64,000 nt of DNA from Streptomyces longisporoflavus (GTDB lineage: Bacteria > Actinomycetota > Actinomycetes > Streptomycetales > Streptomycetaceae), in the NCBI RefSeq assembly GCF_014649775.1, contig NZ_BMTR01000013.1, positions 124,001 through 188,000 on the forward strand, read 5' to 3'. Each line of letters starts with the position of its first letter. The stretch's first letter is position 1. Both the position numbers and the translations under genes were made by a program. The notes under the pieces were generated by a model, which was not told the DNA's origin, searched no databases, and worked only from the letters and a program-made list of their open reading frames with translations. This document shows positions 1-8,247 of the stretch, one piece after another.

Positions 1-1243
1 GGGCGCGTCCGGCGGCGAGCTGCTCGGCGTGATCTCCGTGGACCGGCCCCGCAACGGCCGCAGGCCCGGCGCCTGGGGCCGCGAGGCCCTCCAGATGTAC
101 GCCTTCCAGGCCGCCATCGCGATCAGCAACGCCCGGCTCCGCGCCAACATGCAGCGCGCCCTGGTCCGCCTTGAGCGCGAGCAGCAGGCGCTGCGGGCCA
201 GTGAGGAATCCTTCCGCCAGGCCTTCGAGTACGCCCCCTCCGGCATGGCCATCGCCGAGATGGGCGGCGACCAGCACGGCCGCATCCTGCGCACGAACGA
301 CGCGCTGTGCCGCCTGCTCGGCCGCCCCGCCTCCGCGATGCGCCGCTACTCCTTCTCCGACCTGGTCCACCCCGAGGACATCGGCACGCTTCTGCGGACC
401 TCCGCCGAGGGCGGCCGGGCCGAGCTGCGCCTCGCGCGGCGCGACGGGACGTACGTCTGGGTGTCCCTGCGCAACTCCGTCGTCGCGGACGCCGCGGACG
501 GCCCGCGCTTCCTGCTCACCCACGTCGAGGACGTCGAGGAGCGCAAGCGCCGCGAGCTCCAGCTCGCCCACCGCGCCTCGCACGACGCCCTCACCGGCCT
601 GCCGAACTCCGCCGAGCTGCGCTCCCGCCTCAGCGCCCGCCTCTGTCGCAGGCCGCACGCGGGCCAGCCGAGCGCGGTGGACTCCCTGGACGCGGCGTAC
701 GACGGCGTGTACGGCGCCGACGGGCAGCACAGCTTCGACTACGGCTCGGACAACGCGCACAGCATGCAGCAGAGCGGCGAAGGCTTCGACCACCACGTGC
801 ACACGGTCGCGCCGCCGGAAGGGCCGGGGGACGCGGACGACGGCACGAAGGGCCTCGCGGTGCTCTTCTGCGACCTCGACGGCTTCAAGTCGATCAACGA
901 CCGCTTCGGGCACCACACGGGTGACGCGGTTCTCATCGAGGTGGCCAGGCGGCTGACCAGCGGCGTCCGCGACGGGGACACGGTCGCCAGGCTCGGCGGT
1001 GACGAATTCGTCGTCCTCGCCGACGGGCTCGGCCGCGCCGACGCGCAGGACCTCGCCGTGCGACTGCGCAACGCGATCATTCCGCCGATCAGGGTGGACG
1101 GCCGCGCGGTCCGGGTGGGTGCCAGTTTCGGCATCGGGTGGGCCCACTGCGGGATGTCGGCAGACGAGGTGCTGCACTCCGCTGACCAGCGGATGTACGT
1201 GGAGAAACGGTCCCGTGCCAAACAGCACAGGCGTGCCGGATGA
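1..1243 (+). CDS. cdgB: GAF-PAS-GGDEF diguanylate cyclase, 5' end outside window
   Basis: The reading frame is open from the first bases of the window, so the N-terminus is missing. What remains starts with the end of a GAF domain (AFQAAIAISNARL), a short coiled linker, a PAS/PAC domain (roughly codons 55-170 counted from base 29) and a GGDEF domain. The active-site GGDEF motif is intact at 995-1009. An RxxD inhibitory I-site (RDGD) sits exactly five residues upstream of it, and the metal/GTP-binding FCDLDGFKSIND segment is present. It should therefore synthesise c-di-GMP with product inhibition. No EAL domain follows. Domain order and the downstream gene order match, from memory, CdgB of S. 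coelicolor, which affects development; the symbol rests on that. A stretch rich in Asp/Gly/His between DALTGLPN and GLAVLFCDLDG lengthens the cyclase domain. Confidence 0.85.
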   Translation, partial: GASGGELLGVISVDRPRNGRRPGAWGREALQMYAFQAAIAISNARLRANMQRALVRLEREQQALRASEESFRQAFEYAPSGMAIAEMGGDQHGRILRTNDALCRLLGRPASAMRRYSFSDLVHPEDIGTLLRTSAEGGRAELRLARRDGTYVWVSLRNSVVADAADGPRFLLTHVEDVEERKRRELQLAHRASHDALTGLPNSAELRSRLSARLCRRPHAGQPSAVDSLDAAYDGVYGADGQHSFDYGSDNAHSMQQSGEGFDHHVHTVAPPEGPGDADDGTKGLAVLFCDLDGFKSINDRFGHHTGDAVLIEVARRLTSGVRDGDTVARLGGDEFVVLADGLGRADAQDLAVRLRNAIIPPIRVDGRAVRVGASFGIGWAHCGMSADEVLHSADQRMYVEKRSRAKQHRRAG

Positions 1244-1318
1244 GGCCAACGACACCCCGTGGGCTCACTCGAAGCGGGTAGGCTCCCCCGGTCAGCGATG
1301 TGAGGGAGTGACCTGGGA

Positions 1319-2305
1319 ATGACGCCCGGCAATAACGGCGAACACGCGCCGAACCCGCCGGAGGGCGAAGACGATCCGTTCGGCTATCTGTACGAAGACG
1401 GACGGGCGGCCGGCGCCACCCCGCCCAGCGGCGGGGGCGGCTACGGATACCCCGGTCCCCGGTCCTCGTACAACCACGTGCGCGCGGTCGGTGACCGTCG
1501 GCCCAACGCCTACGGCACGCAGGCCGCGCCCGCGTACGGCCAGCAGGTGCCGTCGCAGCAGCAGGCCTACGGCCAGCCGAACGCCCACTACGCCGCTCCG
1601 GAGACGCAGCCCGGCGGGGCGCCCACGACGCGCCAGGCCCCGGCGTCCCGTGGCTCCGGCGGCCGTGGCGGCGGCCCCAACACCAAGGGCCTCCTGATCG
1701 CCGCGATCGCGGTCGTCGCGGTCGTCGCCATCGGGATCGGTGCCGCGATGATCTTCGGCGGGGACGACGACAAGGGCAAGGACGCGACGGCGGGCGGCCG
1801 ACAGACGCAGGCCGAGACGGTCAAGCCCAGCGAGAAGCCGACGAAGAAGCCCGAGAAGCCGGCGGCCGACCTCCCGAAGACGGACGCGAAGGCCCTGAAG
1901 CTGGAGGGCGGCACGACCACGGCCTCGGACATAGAGGGCGCGGAGTCCGAGGGTGGTGTCTACGTCGGGGGATTCGACAAGGTCGGCGCCCAGGTCACGT
2001 GGACCGTCAACGGCATCCCCAAGGCCGGCTCGTACAGCCTCCGCGTGAACTACGGCGTCCCCGGCAAGGACTCGAACGCCACCATCCTCGTGAACGGCAA
2101 GAAGCAGACCCGGCCCCTCAACATGAAGAACTTCGCCGGTGCGGACGAGGGGAACTGGGAGAAGGGCTGGACCAACACCTGGGCGGTGGTCCAGCTCACC
2201 AAGGGCACCAACGCGATCACGCTCACCTGCGCACAGAGCGACCTGTGCGGCACGACCGGGGCGAACATCGACCAGATGTGGCTCGTGAAGGGCAGCAAGG
2301 GCTGA
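1319..2305 (+). CDS. Membrane-anchored protein with CBM35-like carbohydrate-binding domain
   Basis: 328 aa. The N-terminal ~120 residues are cytoplasmic and low-complexity, rich in Gly, Pro, Tyr and Gln (repeated AYGQQ/AYGQP). One membrane segment follows at about residues 124-147 (GLLIAAIAVVAVVAIGIGAA). Next comes a Lys/Pro/Glu-rich wall-spanning linker, then a beta-rich C-terminal domain (about 195-328) resembling CBM6/CBM35 folds (SYSLRVNYGVPG, ATILVNGKKQ, GTNAITL). The likely role is binding cell-wall or extracellular glycans on the outer face; no catalytic motif was seen. A GAGGGAG ribosome site lies about 8-14 nt before the ATG. It lies 75 bp downstream of the diguanylate cyclase on the same strand and may share its transcript. 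Confidence 0.8.
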   Translation: MTPGNNGEHAPNPPEGEDDPFGYLYEDGRAAGATPPSGGGGYGYPGPRSSYNHVRAVGDRRPNAYGTQAAPAYGQQVPSQQQAYGQPNAHYAAPETQPGGAPTTRQAPASRGSGGRGGGPNTKGLLIAAIAVVAVVAIGIGAAMIFGGDDDKGKDATAGGRQTQAETVKPSEKPTKKPEKPAADLPKTDAKALKLEGGTTTASDIEGAESEGGVYVGGFDKVGAQVTWTVNGIPKAGSYSLRVNYGVPGKDSNATILVNGKKQTRPLNMKNFAGADEGNWEKGWTNTWAVVQLTKGTNAITLTCAQSDLCGTTGANIDQMWLVKGSKG

Positions 2306-2320
2306 CCCTCCACGCCCGCA

Positions 2321-2358
2321 CGGGTTCCTCGGGGCTACTTCAGCAGCCCGAGGAACCC
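2321..2358. terminator. Bidirectional hairpin between convergent genes
   Basis: GGGTTCCTCGGGGCT at 2322-2336 pairs with AGCCCGAGGAACCC at 2344-2357, with one bulged G and a short loop. It lies just after the stop of the CBM-like gene and overlaps the last codons of the aldolase on the other strand, so it can end transcription from both sides. Confidence 0.6.
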
Positions 2359-3183
2359 CGCCACCGTCCCGGCCATCGCCTCGCGAGCCGGGGCGAGGTA
2401 TTTCCGGGGGTCGACGCCCGTCTCGTGGGCGCCGAGGTAATCGCGGACCGCTCCCGTGAAGGCCGTGTTCAGCGCTGTGCCCACGTTGATCTTCACCATG
2501 CCGGCCGCCACAGCCGCCCGGATCTCCGCGTCCGGTACGCCACTTGAGCCGTGCAGTACCAGCGGTACGGGGACTGCCTTCGTCAGGGCGGTGATCAACT
2601 CGTGGTCCAGGGACGCCGTGCGGGACGTCATCGCGTGGGAGGAGCCGACCGCCACCGCGAGGGCGTCGACGCCGGTGTCCGCGACGTAAGACGCCGCCTC
2701 CGCGGGGTCCGTGCGAACGCCCGGCGCGTGCGCGTCCAGGGGAGCCTCGCCCTCCTTGCCGCCCACCTTCCCCAGCTCGGCCTCGATCCAGATGCCCCGC
2801 TCGTGGCCCCAACGCACCGCGTCCGCCGTCGCCTTGACGTTCTCTCCGTACGACATCTTCGACGCGTCGAACATCACCGAGCTGAAGCCCTCGGGGTGCG
2901 CGGCACGCAGCAGTTCCACGTCCATGACGTGGTCCAGGTGCAGGGAGAGCGGGGCCGATGACGCCTTCGCCACCGCCGTCGCCGCCGCCGCGATCGCGGA
3001 CAGGCTGCCGCCGTGGAATTTCACGGCGTTCTCCGAGATCTGGAGGATCGCCGGGCTGCCCGCCTGCTCGGCGCCCGCGGCGATCGCCTCCGCGTGCTCC
3101 AGCGTGATCACGTTGAACGCGGCGACCCCGCGCCCCGCCGCGCGAGCGTCGGATACCAGGTCACCGGTGGATACGAGTGGCAC
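2335..3183 (-). CDS. Class II ketose-bisphosphate aldolase (GatY/FbaA family)
   Basis: 282 aa, the usual size for GatY/KbaY-type enzymes. Zn-dependent class II signatures are present: LDHVMD with the metal-binding His, MFDASKM, EAELGKVGG, HGSSGVPD (the equivalent of HGGSG) and VKINVGTAL. It cleaves a ketose bisphosphate (fructose- or tagatose-1,6-bisphosphate) to DHAP and glyceraldehyde-3-phosphate; sequence alone does not decide which. It lies 65 bp downstream of a PfkB-type kinase on the same strand. The pair looks like a kinase-aldolase module making and splitting a bisphosphate, beside nagA-nagK. Fructose-1,6-bisphosphate is the default guess; a tagatose/galactosamine route remains possible. 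Confidence 0.87.
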   Translation of the reverse strand: MPLVSTGDLVSDARAAGRGVAAFNVITLEHAEAIAAGAEQAGSPAILQISENAVKFHGGSLSAIAAAATAVAKASSAPLSLHLDHVMDVELLRAAHPEGFSSVMFDASKMSYGENVKATADAVRWGHERGIWIEAELGKVGGKEGEAPLDAHAPGVRTDPAEAASYVADTGVDALAVAVGSSHAMTSRTASLDHELITALTKAVPVPLVLHGSSGVPDAEIRAAVAAGMVKINVGTALNTAFTGAVRDYLGAHETGVDPRKYLAPAREAMAGTVAGFLGLLK

Positions 3184-3248
3184 GATGAATCCCCAATTCC
3201 CGGGCCGGAGCGGCCCGTTGTGCGTCGCTCACGCGGTGCGGCGCGTCA

Positions 3249-4181
3249 TTACGCCGCGGTGGCCTCGCCGGTCACCGCGACCCGCGCGAGCAGGTCTTCG
3301 TAAGTCGAGGGCACGAACTCGCCCGCCACGGGGGCCGCGACGGTCGCCGCGGAGAGGGCCACGGCCCGGGCGAGGCGGTCCGGCCACGGCAGTTCCTCCA
3401 CCAGGGCGGAGAGCAGGCCCGCGACCGCCGAGTCACCGGCGCCGGTCGGATTGCCGTGCACGCGGGCGGGCGGGGCCGCCTGCCAGGTGCCTTCCGGCGT
3501 GACCGCGCGCAGACCCCTGGCGCCGAGCGATGCCACCACCGCGTGCGCGCCCCTGCGGCGGGCGTCGCGGGTGGCCTGGGCGGGTTCGTGGGAGCCGGTC
3601 AGCTCGGCCAGTTCGTCGGCGTTCGGCTTGATGATGTCGGGGCGGGCGCCGAGACCGCGGCGCAGCGCCTCGCCGCTGGTGTCCAGGAGCACCGGGACCT
3701 CGGCGGCCCGGGCGGCCCGTACGAGAACGGCGTACGCGCCGACCGGGACTCCCGGCGGCAGGCTCCCGCAGAGCGCGACGGCGGCGGGGCCGCGGCGCAG
3801 CAACTCCTCGTACGACTCCTGGAACGCCGACCACTCCGCGGGCGAGACCGTCGGGCCCGGTTCGTTCAGCTGCGTGGTGTCGCCGGTCGCCGCGTCGACG
3901 ACGGCGAGCGTGCGGCGGGTCGCGCCGTCGACGGGCACGAGGGCGTCCGTGACGCGGAGTTCGCGCGTGAGGCGGTCGTGCAGGGTGCGGCCCGTGTCGC
4001 CGCCCGCGAAGCCGGTCACCGTCACGTCGTGGCCGAGGGCCGCGAGGACGCGGGCGACGTTCAAACCCTTGCCGCCGGGGCGTTCGATGACCTCGGTGAC
4101 GCGGTGCGAGGCGTGCGGGGTGAGGGCCGGGACGCGGTAGGTGATGTCCAGGGCGGCGTTCAGCGTGACCGTCAGAATCAC
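3249..4181 (-). CDS. PfkB-family 1-phosphofructokinase / tagatose-6-phosphate kinase
   Basis: 310 aa from the GTG at 4181, which gives the canonical N-terminus MILTVTLNAALD. An in-frame extension to 4406 would add a low-complexity tail and was not used. A GGGGGTGGG purine-rich site precedes this GTG. Family motifs are PGGKGLNVARVLAALG (substrate binding, near residue 36) and GNPTGAGDS with the catalytic Asp (near residue 250). The enzyme phosphorylates fructose-1-phosphate or tagatose-6-phosphate; FruK and LacC cannot be separated by eye. No fructose PTS permease is adjacent, unlike a typical fruRKA operon, which fits a role tied to the neighbouring aldolase and amino-sugar genes. Confidence 0.85.
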   Translation of the reverse strand: MILTVTLNAALDITYRVPALTPHASHRVTEVIERPGGKGLNVARVLAALGHDVTVTGFAGGDTGRTLHDRLTRELRVTDALVPVDGATRRTLAVVDAATGDTTQLNEPGPTVSPAEWSAFQESYEELLRRGPAAVALCGSLPPGVPVGAYAVLVRAARAAEVPVLLDTSGEALRRGLGARPDIIKPNADELAELTGSHEPAQATRDARRRGAHAVVASLGARGLRAVTPEGTWQAAPPARVHGNPTGAGDSAVAGLLSALVEELPWPDRLARAVALSAATVAAPVAGEFVPSTYEDLLARVAVTGEATAA

Positions 4182-4249
4182 TTGTCGCCCACCCCCGAAT
4201 TCACTGGAGAACGCGCTTGCTGCTGTCCTCTTTCGCGGCTGATCATGCC

Positions 4250-4291
4250 AAAAAGAAGGCGGTTGGCCCAGGGGTCCGGACCAACCGCCTT
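4250..4291 (-). terminator. Rho-independent terminator after nagA
   Basis: AAGGCGGTTGG (4256-4266) and CCAACCGCCTT (4281-4291) form a perfect 11-bp stem. On the minus strand the stem is followed by CTTTTT (complement of 4250-4255), a real U-tract, which is uncommon at this GC content. Confidence 0.85.
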
Positions 4292-4305
4292 CCCCACGGC
4301 GCCTT

Positions 4306-5451
4306 TCAGAGGGCGGGCGTGACGACCCATTCGCCCTTGCGCATGACGCCCTTGAGCTCGAACCGCGCGTCCAGGACGACCAGATCGGCGTCCTTGCCGG
4401 GCTCAAGGGAGCCGACCTTGTCGTACATCCCGAGGAGCTTGGCCGGGTTGGCGGAGATGGCCCGCACGACGTCGTCGACCGAAAGACCGTCGACGGTCAC
4501 CGAGCGCTTGAACGCGCGGTCCTGGGTGAGGGTGGAGCCCGCGATCGAGCCGCCCTCGACGAGGCGCGCGACGCTGTCCTTCACCTCGACCTCCAGCGGG
4601 CCGAGCATGTACCGGCCGTCGCCGAAGCCCGCCGCGTCCATCGCGTCCGTGATGAGCGCGGTGCGGGCGGCGCCCGCGTGGTGGAAGGCCAGCTCGAACG
4701 CGGCGGGGTGCAGATGCGTGCCGTCGTTGATCAGCTCGACCGTGATCCGCTCGTCCTCCAGGAGCGCGGCGATCGGACCCGGCTCGCGGTGCCCGAGGCC
4801 CGGCATCGCGTTGTAGAGGTGCGTGGCCACGGTGGCGCCCGCGTCGATGGCCTGCACCGTCTGCTCGTACGACGCGTCCGTATGGCCGATGGCCGCGATC
4901 ACGCCGTGCTCGGCGAGGAGGCGTACGGAGTCGATGCCGCCCGGCAGTTCGGTGGCGAGCGTGAACATCTTCGCCTGACCGCGGGCCGCGTCCATCAGCT
5001 TGCGTACGTCGGCGGGGTCGGGATCACGCAGCAGCGCCTCGCTGTGCGCGCCCTTGCGGCACGGCGAGATGAACGGCCCCTCGAAGTGGATGCCCGCGAG
5101 GTCGCCCTGCTCGGCCAGCTCGCTCAGCAGCCCCGCCCGCTGGGCGAGGAAGTCCATCTCGCCGGTGACGGTCGACGCGACGACGGTCGTGGTGCCGTGC
5201 AGGCGGTGCGTGTGAATGCCCTTGAGCACGTCGTCGACGGTGCCGGAGGTGAAGGAGGCTCCGCCGCCGCCGTGGTTGTGGATGTCGACGAATCCGGGGA
5301 CCACCCAGTGGTCGGGGGCGAGTTCGACGACCTCGGCGTCCCCGGGAGCGCTCCCTGTGACGCGCGTGCCCTCGACGAGCACCCGGCCGCCGGGAACGGT
5401 CCCGGTGGGCAGGACCACCTGAGCACCGGCGAGGATTTTGCTAGTGGCCAT
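4306..5451 (-). CDS. nagA: N-acetylglucosamine-6-phosphate deacetylase
   Basis: 381 aa starting at the ATG at 5451; the TGA of nagK and this ATG share one base (TGATG), so translation is coupled. It removes acetate from GlcNAc-6-phosphate to give GlcN-6-phosphate in the cytoplasm. NagA motifs are present in order: VDIHNHGGGG (metal-binding HxH), IHFEGPFISP, AIGHTDA, ATHLYNAMPGLGHREPG and LITDAMDAAG with the catalytic Asp, then GSTLTQD. Length is normal for the family. It is the second gene of nagK-nagA, with a dre-like DasR site upstream of the operon and a strong terminator downstream. Confidence 0.96.
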   Translation of the reverse strand: MATSKILAGAQVVLPTGTVPGGRVLVEGTRVTGSAPGDAEVVELAPDHWVVPGFVDIHNHGGGGASFTSGTVDDVLKGIHTHRLHGTTTVVASTVTGEMDFLAQRAGLLSELAEQGDLAGIHFEGPFISPCRKGAHSEALLRDPDPADVRKLMDAARGQAKMFTLATELPGGIDSVRLLAEHGVIAAIGHTDASYEQTVQAIDAGATVATHLYNAMPGLGHREPGPIAALLEDERITVELINDGTHLHPAAFELAFHHAGAARTALITDAMDAAGFGDGRYMLGPLEVEVKDSVARLVEGGSIAGSTLTQDRAFKRSVTVDGLSVDDVVRAISANPAKLLGMYDKVGSLEPGKDADLVVLDARFELKGVMRKGEWVVTPAL

Positions 5452-6413
5452 CAGGCGGTTACCTCCGTGGATCGGGCGGGGTCGGGGTCGGTTCCTTCGA
5501 GGAGATCCCAGGCGAGCAGGCCCGCGCCCAGGCATCCCGCGGTGTCGCCGAGGGCGGCCGGGACGATGAGGGGCTGGGTCTGGAACGTGACGATGCGGGC
5601 CGTCATGGCCGCCCGCAGGGGCGTGAACAACGTTTCCCCGGCCTCGGCGAGACCGCCACCGATGATCAGGGTGTGCGGGTCCAGGAGGGTGAGGGCGGTG
5701 ATGAGGCCGTCGGCCAGCGCGTCGACGGCGTTCTGCCAGACCTCCCGCGCGCGCGGGTCGCCGGACTCCACCGCCTTCGCGCAGTCCGCGGCGTCCGCCT
5801 CCGGATCGCCGCTGGCCGCCGCCCAGGCCTCGCTCACCGCGGAGGCCGACGCGAGCCGCTCCAGGCAGCCGCGCTGGCCGCAGCCGCAGGGCGGGCCGCC
5901 GGGGCGCACGATGATGTGCCCGATCTCGCCCGCCGAGCCGTGCGCGCCGGGCTCGATGCCGCCGCCGATGCCGATGGCCCCGGCGATGCCCGTGCCGAGC
6001 GGCACGAAGAGGAACCGGTCGGCGCCCTTGCCCGCGCCGATCCGCCCCTCGGCGAGACCGCCGGTGCGGACGTCGTGGCCGAGGGCGACGGGCACGCCCT
6101 CCAGCCTGCGGCTCAGGAGCTCGCGCATGGGTACGTCGCGCCAGCCGAGGTTGGAGGCGTAGACCGCTATGCCGCGCTCGGTGTCGACGATTCCGGGGAC
6201 CGCGACGCCGGCCGCGGCGGCGGGCTCGCCGAACTCCTTGATCCCGTGGGCGCGGAGGTCGGCGGCGAAGCCGAGGATGGACTCGACCACGGCGTCGGGC
6301 CCGCGCTCCCGGCCGGTGGCCCGCCGCGCCTCGTGCAGAAGCGCGCCGTCCGCCCCGACCAGGGCGGCCTTCATTCCGGTGCCGCCCACATCGAGGGCGA
6401 TGACATGTCTCAC
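5451..6413 (-). CDS. nagK: ROK-family kinase, likely N-acetylglucosamine kinase
   Basis: 320 aa. N-terminal DVGGTGMKAALVG is the ATP-binding/ROK start. GEIGHIIVRPGG and the Zn-binding cluster CGCGQRGCLER are the ROK signatures, and the catalytic Asp lies in the GHDVRTGG stretch. There is no N-terminal helix-turn-helix, so it is a kinase and not a ROK repressor. Its overlap with nagA and the DasR-type site upstream support GlcNAc to GlcNAc-6-phosphate as the reaction, as I recall for nagKA of S. coelicolor. Glucokinase activity cannot be excluded from motifs alone. Confidence 0.88.
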   Translation of the reverse strand: MRHVIALDVGGTGMKAALVGADGALLHEARRATGRERGPDAVVESILGFAADLRAHGIKEFGEPAAAAGVAVPGIVDTERGIAVYASNLGWRDVPMRELLSRRLEGVPVALGHDVRTGGLAEGRIGAGKGADRFLFVPLGTGIAGAIGIGGGIEPGAHGSAGEIGHIIVRPGGPPCGCGQRGCLERLASASAVSEAWAAASGDPEADAADCAKAVESGDPRAREVWQNAVDALADGLITALTLLDPHTLIIGGGLAEAGETLFTPLRAAMTARIVTFQTQPLIVPAALGDTAGCLGAGLLAWDLLEGTDPDPARSTEVTA

Positions 6414-6440
6414 GGGGGACAGTCTCGCGCGTCACTTGCG

Positions 6441-6456
6441 AGAGGTCTAGTCCACT
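6441..6456 (-). promoter_or_regulatory. dre-like DasR operator upstream of nagKA
   Basis: AGAGGTCTAGTCCACT matches the DasR-responsive element core (TGGTCTAGACCA type) with the central CTAG intact. It lies 28 bp upstream of the nagK start, where DasR would repress until glucosamine-6-phosphate accumulates. The assignment is by motif and known Streptomyces regulation. Confidence 0.75.
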
Positions 6457-6581
6457 CCGGGAGTTTGCCCGCACGAGGCCCCTTTGGGGGTGCGGGGATG
6501 TCGCGGGGTGATCGGCCCCGCCCGGGTCCCGTACCCGCGACAGGCCCCCGGCCAGAGCACGCCGTTGCACAAGCGATACTG

Positions 6582-6597
6582 AGGTGGTGTAGACCTC
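6582..6597 (+). promoter_or_regulatory. dre-like DasR operator upstream of the sugar-binding lipoprotein
   Basis: AGGTGGTGTAGACCTC keeps the TGGT/TAGACC core with one mismatch in the centre. A TTGCAC (6565-6570) upstream could be a -35, with TGTAGA (6588-6593) as a -10 at 17-bp spacing. The operator would then cover the -10 region of the divergent promoter. Confidence 0.6.
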
Positions 6598-6655
6598 GTG
6601 TCCGTACACGGGGGAAAATCGCAGTTCACGAAGATCATCGAGGGTGGGAACAGCT

Positions 6656-7921
6656 GTGCAGCGGCGCGCGACAGGAGTGACCGCGGCGATAGCCGCACTG
6701 GGCATGGCGGCGGTGCTCGCCGGCTGCGGCGGTCCCGGCGAGTCCGGCGACGTCACCCTCAAACTGGTGGCCGCCGACTACGGCGACTCCAAGGACAACA
6801 GCTCCCAGAAGTACTGGGACAAGCTCTCCGAGAAGTTCGAGGCCGCCAACCCCGGCATCAAGGTCGACGTCGAGGTCTATTCGTGGACCGACGTGGACCG
6901 CAAGGTCAAGGAAATGGTCAAGGCGGGCGACGCCCCCGACATGGCCCAGATCGGCGCCTACGCCGACTACGCCGCGCAGGACAAGCTGTACCGCACCGAA
7001 GACCTGGTCTCCATCGCCACCCAGGCCGACTTCATGGCACCCCTCTCCGAGGCGGGCGAGGTCAAGCGCGTCCAGTACGGCATGCCGTTCGCCTCCTCCA
7101 CGCGCCTGCTCTTCTACAACGAGAAGATCTTCAAGGACGCGAACCTCACCCCGCCGCAGAGCTGGACCGACCTGGCGGCCGACGCCAAGGCCCTCAAGGC
7201 ACGCGGCGTAAAGATCCCCTACGCCCTGCCGCTCGGCCCGGAAGAAGCCCAGGCCGAGACGATGCAGTGGCTGCTCAGCGGTGGCGGCGGCTACACCGAC
7301 AACGTCGGCACGTACAACATCGACTCCGCCCAGAACGTGAAGACCTTCACCTGGCTGAAGGACGAGCTGGTCGGCAAGGGCCTGACCGGTCCCACGCCCC
7401 CCGCCGAGTTCGACCGCGCCGAGGCCTTCGCCGCCTTCACGCGCGGCGACGTGGGCATGCTCAACGGCCACCCCACGCTGATGCAGATGGCCGCGAAGAA
7501 GGGCGTGAAGTACGGCATGGTGCCGATGCCCGGCGTGAACGGCCACGCGCAGGCCACGATGGGCGTCGCCGACTGGATGATGGCCTTCAAGCAGCGCGGC
7601 AACCGCGAGGAGATCGGCAAGTTCCTCGACTTCACCTACAGCACGAAGAACGTCCTGGACTTCTCGCGCGAGTACGACCTGCTGCCCGTGACCACCTCCG
7701 CCGCGCAGGAGATGACGGGCAACAAGAACGACAAGGCGCTCGCCGAGTTCCTCGACGAGCTGCCCACCTCGCAGCTGTACCCCGTGGGCAAGACGTCCTG
7801 GGCGGAAGTGTCCGTCGAGGTCAAGAAGTACATCGGCAAGGCCGTCGGCCCGAACGGCAATCCGCAGTCGATCCTCAGCCAGATCCAGACCAAGGCGGCG
7901 GCCGAGGAGAACTCGGAATAG
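6656..7921 (+). CDS. Sugar ABC transporter substrate-binding lipoprotein (orphan)
   Basis: 421 aa from the GTG at 6656, chosen because GGGTGGGA lies about 6 nt upstream; an in-frame GTG at 6644 would add four residues. The type II signal peptide ends in the lipobox VLAGC (lipidated Cys24). The mature protein is a family 1 solute-binding protein: KYWDKLSEKFEAANPGIKV near the N-terminus, then DAPDMAQIGAYADYA, and GMPFASSTRLLFYNEKIF. It should capture a sugar, probably a GlcNAc-type oligomer or monomer given the dre site and nagKA. No permease or ATPase genes are adjacent, so it must rely on components encoded elsewhere. Confidence 0.9.
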   Translation: MQRRATGVTAAIAALGMAAVLAGCGGPGESGDVTLKLVAADYGDSKDNSSQKYWDKLSEKFEAANPGIKVDVEVYSWTDVDRKVKEMVKAGDAPDMAQIGAYADYAAQDKLYRTEDLVSIATQADFMAPLSEAGEVKRVQYGMPFASSTRLLFYNEKIFKDANLTPPQSWTDLAADAKALKARGVKIPYALPLGPEEAQAETMQWLLSGGGGYTDNVGTYNIDSAQNVKTFTWLKDELVGKGLTGPTPPAEFDRAEAFAAFTRGDVGMLNGHPTLMQMAAKKGVKYGMVPMPGVNGHAQATMGVADWMMAFKQRGNREEIGKFLDFTYSTKNVLDFSREYDLLPVTTSAAQEMTGNKNDKALAEFLDELPTSQLYPVGKTSWAEVSVEVKKYIGKAVGPNGNPQSILSQIQTKAAAEENSE

Positions 7922-7922
7922 C

Positions 7923-8231
7923 GTGTCGGGCATGACGGACGGCACGGACGACCACGCGGGGTGCGAGGCGGGGAGTGACGCGAGGGGCGACACGTTCCCG
8001 GACACCGGCCTCTCCGAGCGCGACCGCGCGATCCTCGCTTTGGAGCGCCGGGACTGGGCGAGTGGTCCCGGCGCCAAGGAGCGGGCGGTGCGCGAGCAGC
8101 TCGGCCTGGTGCCGGTCCGCTACTACCAGCTCCTGAACGCCCTGCTCGACGACCCCCGCGCCCTCGCGCACGATCCGGTGACCGTCAACCGGCTCCGGCG
8201 GGTCAGGGAGTCCCGGCGCGCGGAGCGTTGA
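7923..8231 (+). CDS. DUF3263 small helical protein
   Basis: 102 aa from a GTG one base after the lipoprotein stop; an ATG nine bases later is an alternative. The N-terminal 35 residues are acidic and disordered. The DUF3263 core follows: LSERDRAILALERR, then KERAVREQLGLVPVRYYQLLNALLDDPRAL, looking like a sigma-region or winged-helix DNA-binding fold. Function is unknown; the fold suggests a small DNA-associated regulator. It is almost contiguous with the genes on both sides (otsB starts 16 bp downstream). Confidence 0.8.
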   Translation: MSGMTDGTDDHAGCEAGSDARGDTFPDTGLSERDRAILALERRDWASGPGAKERAVREQLGLVPVRYYQLLNALLDDPRALAHDPVTVNRLRRVRESRRAER

Positions 8232-8247
8232 GCGTAGGGTCGGATCC

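Noticed and set aside
4182..4406. N-terminal extension of the PfkB kinase
   Set aside because: Low-complexity Ser/Arg tail with no homology. The GTG at 4181 has a ribosome site and gives the canonical start.
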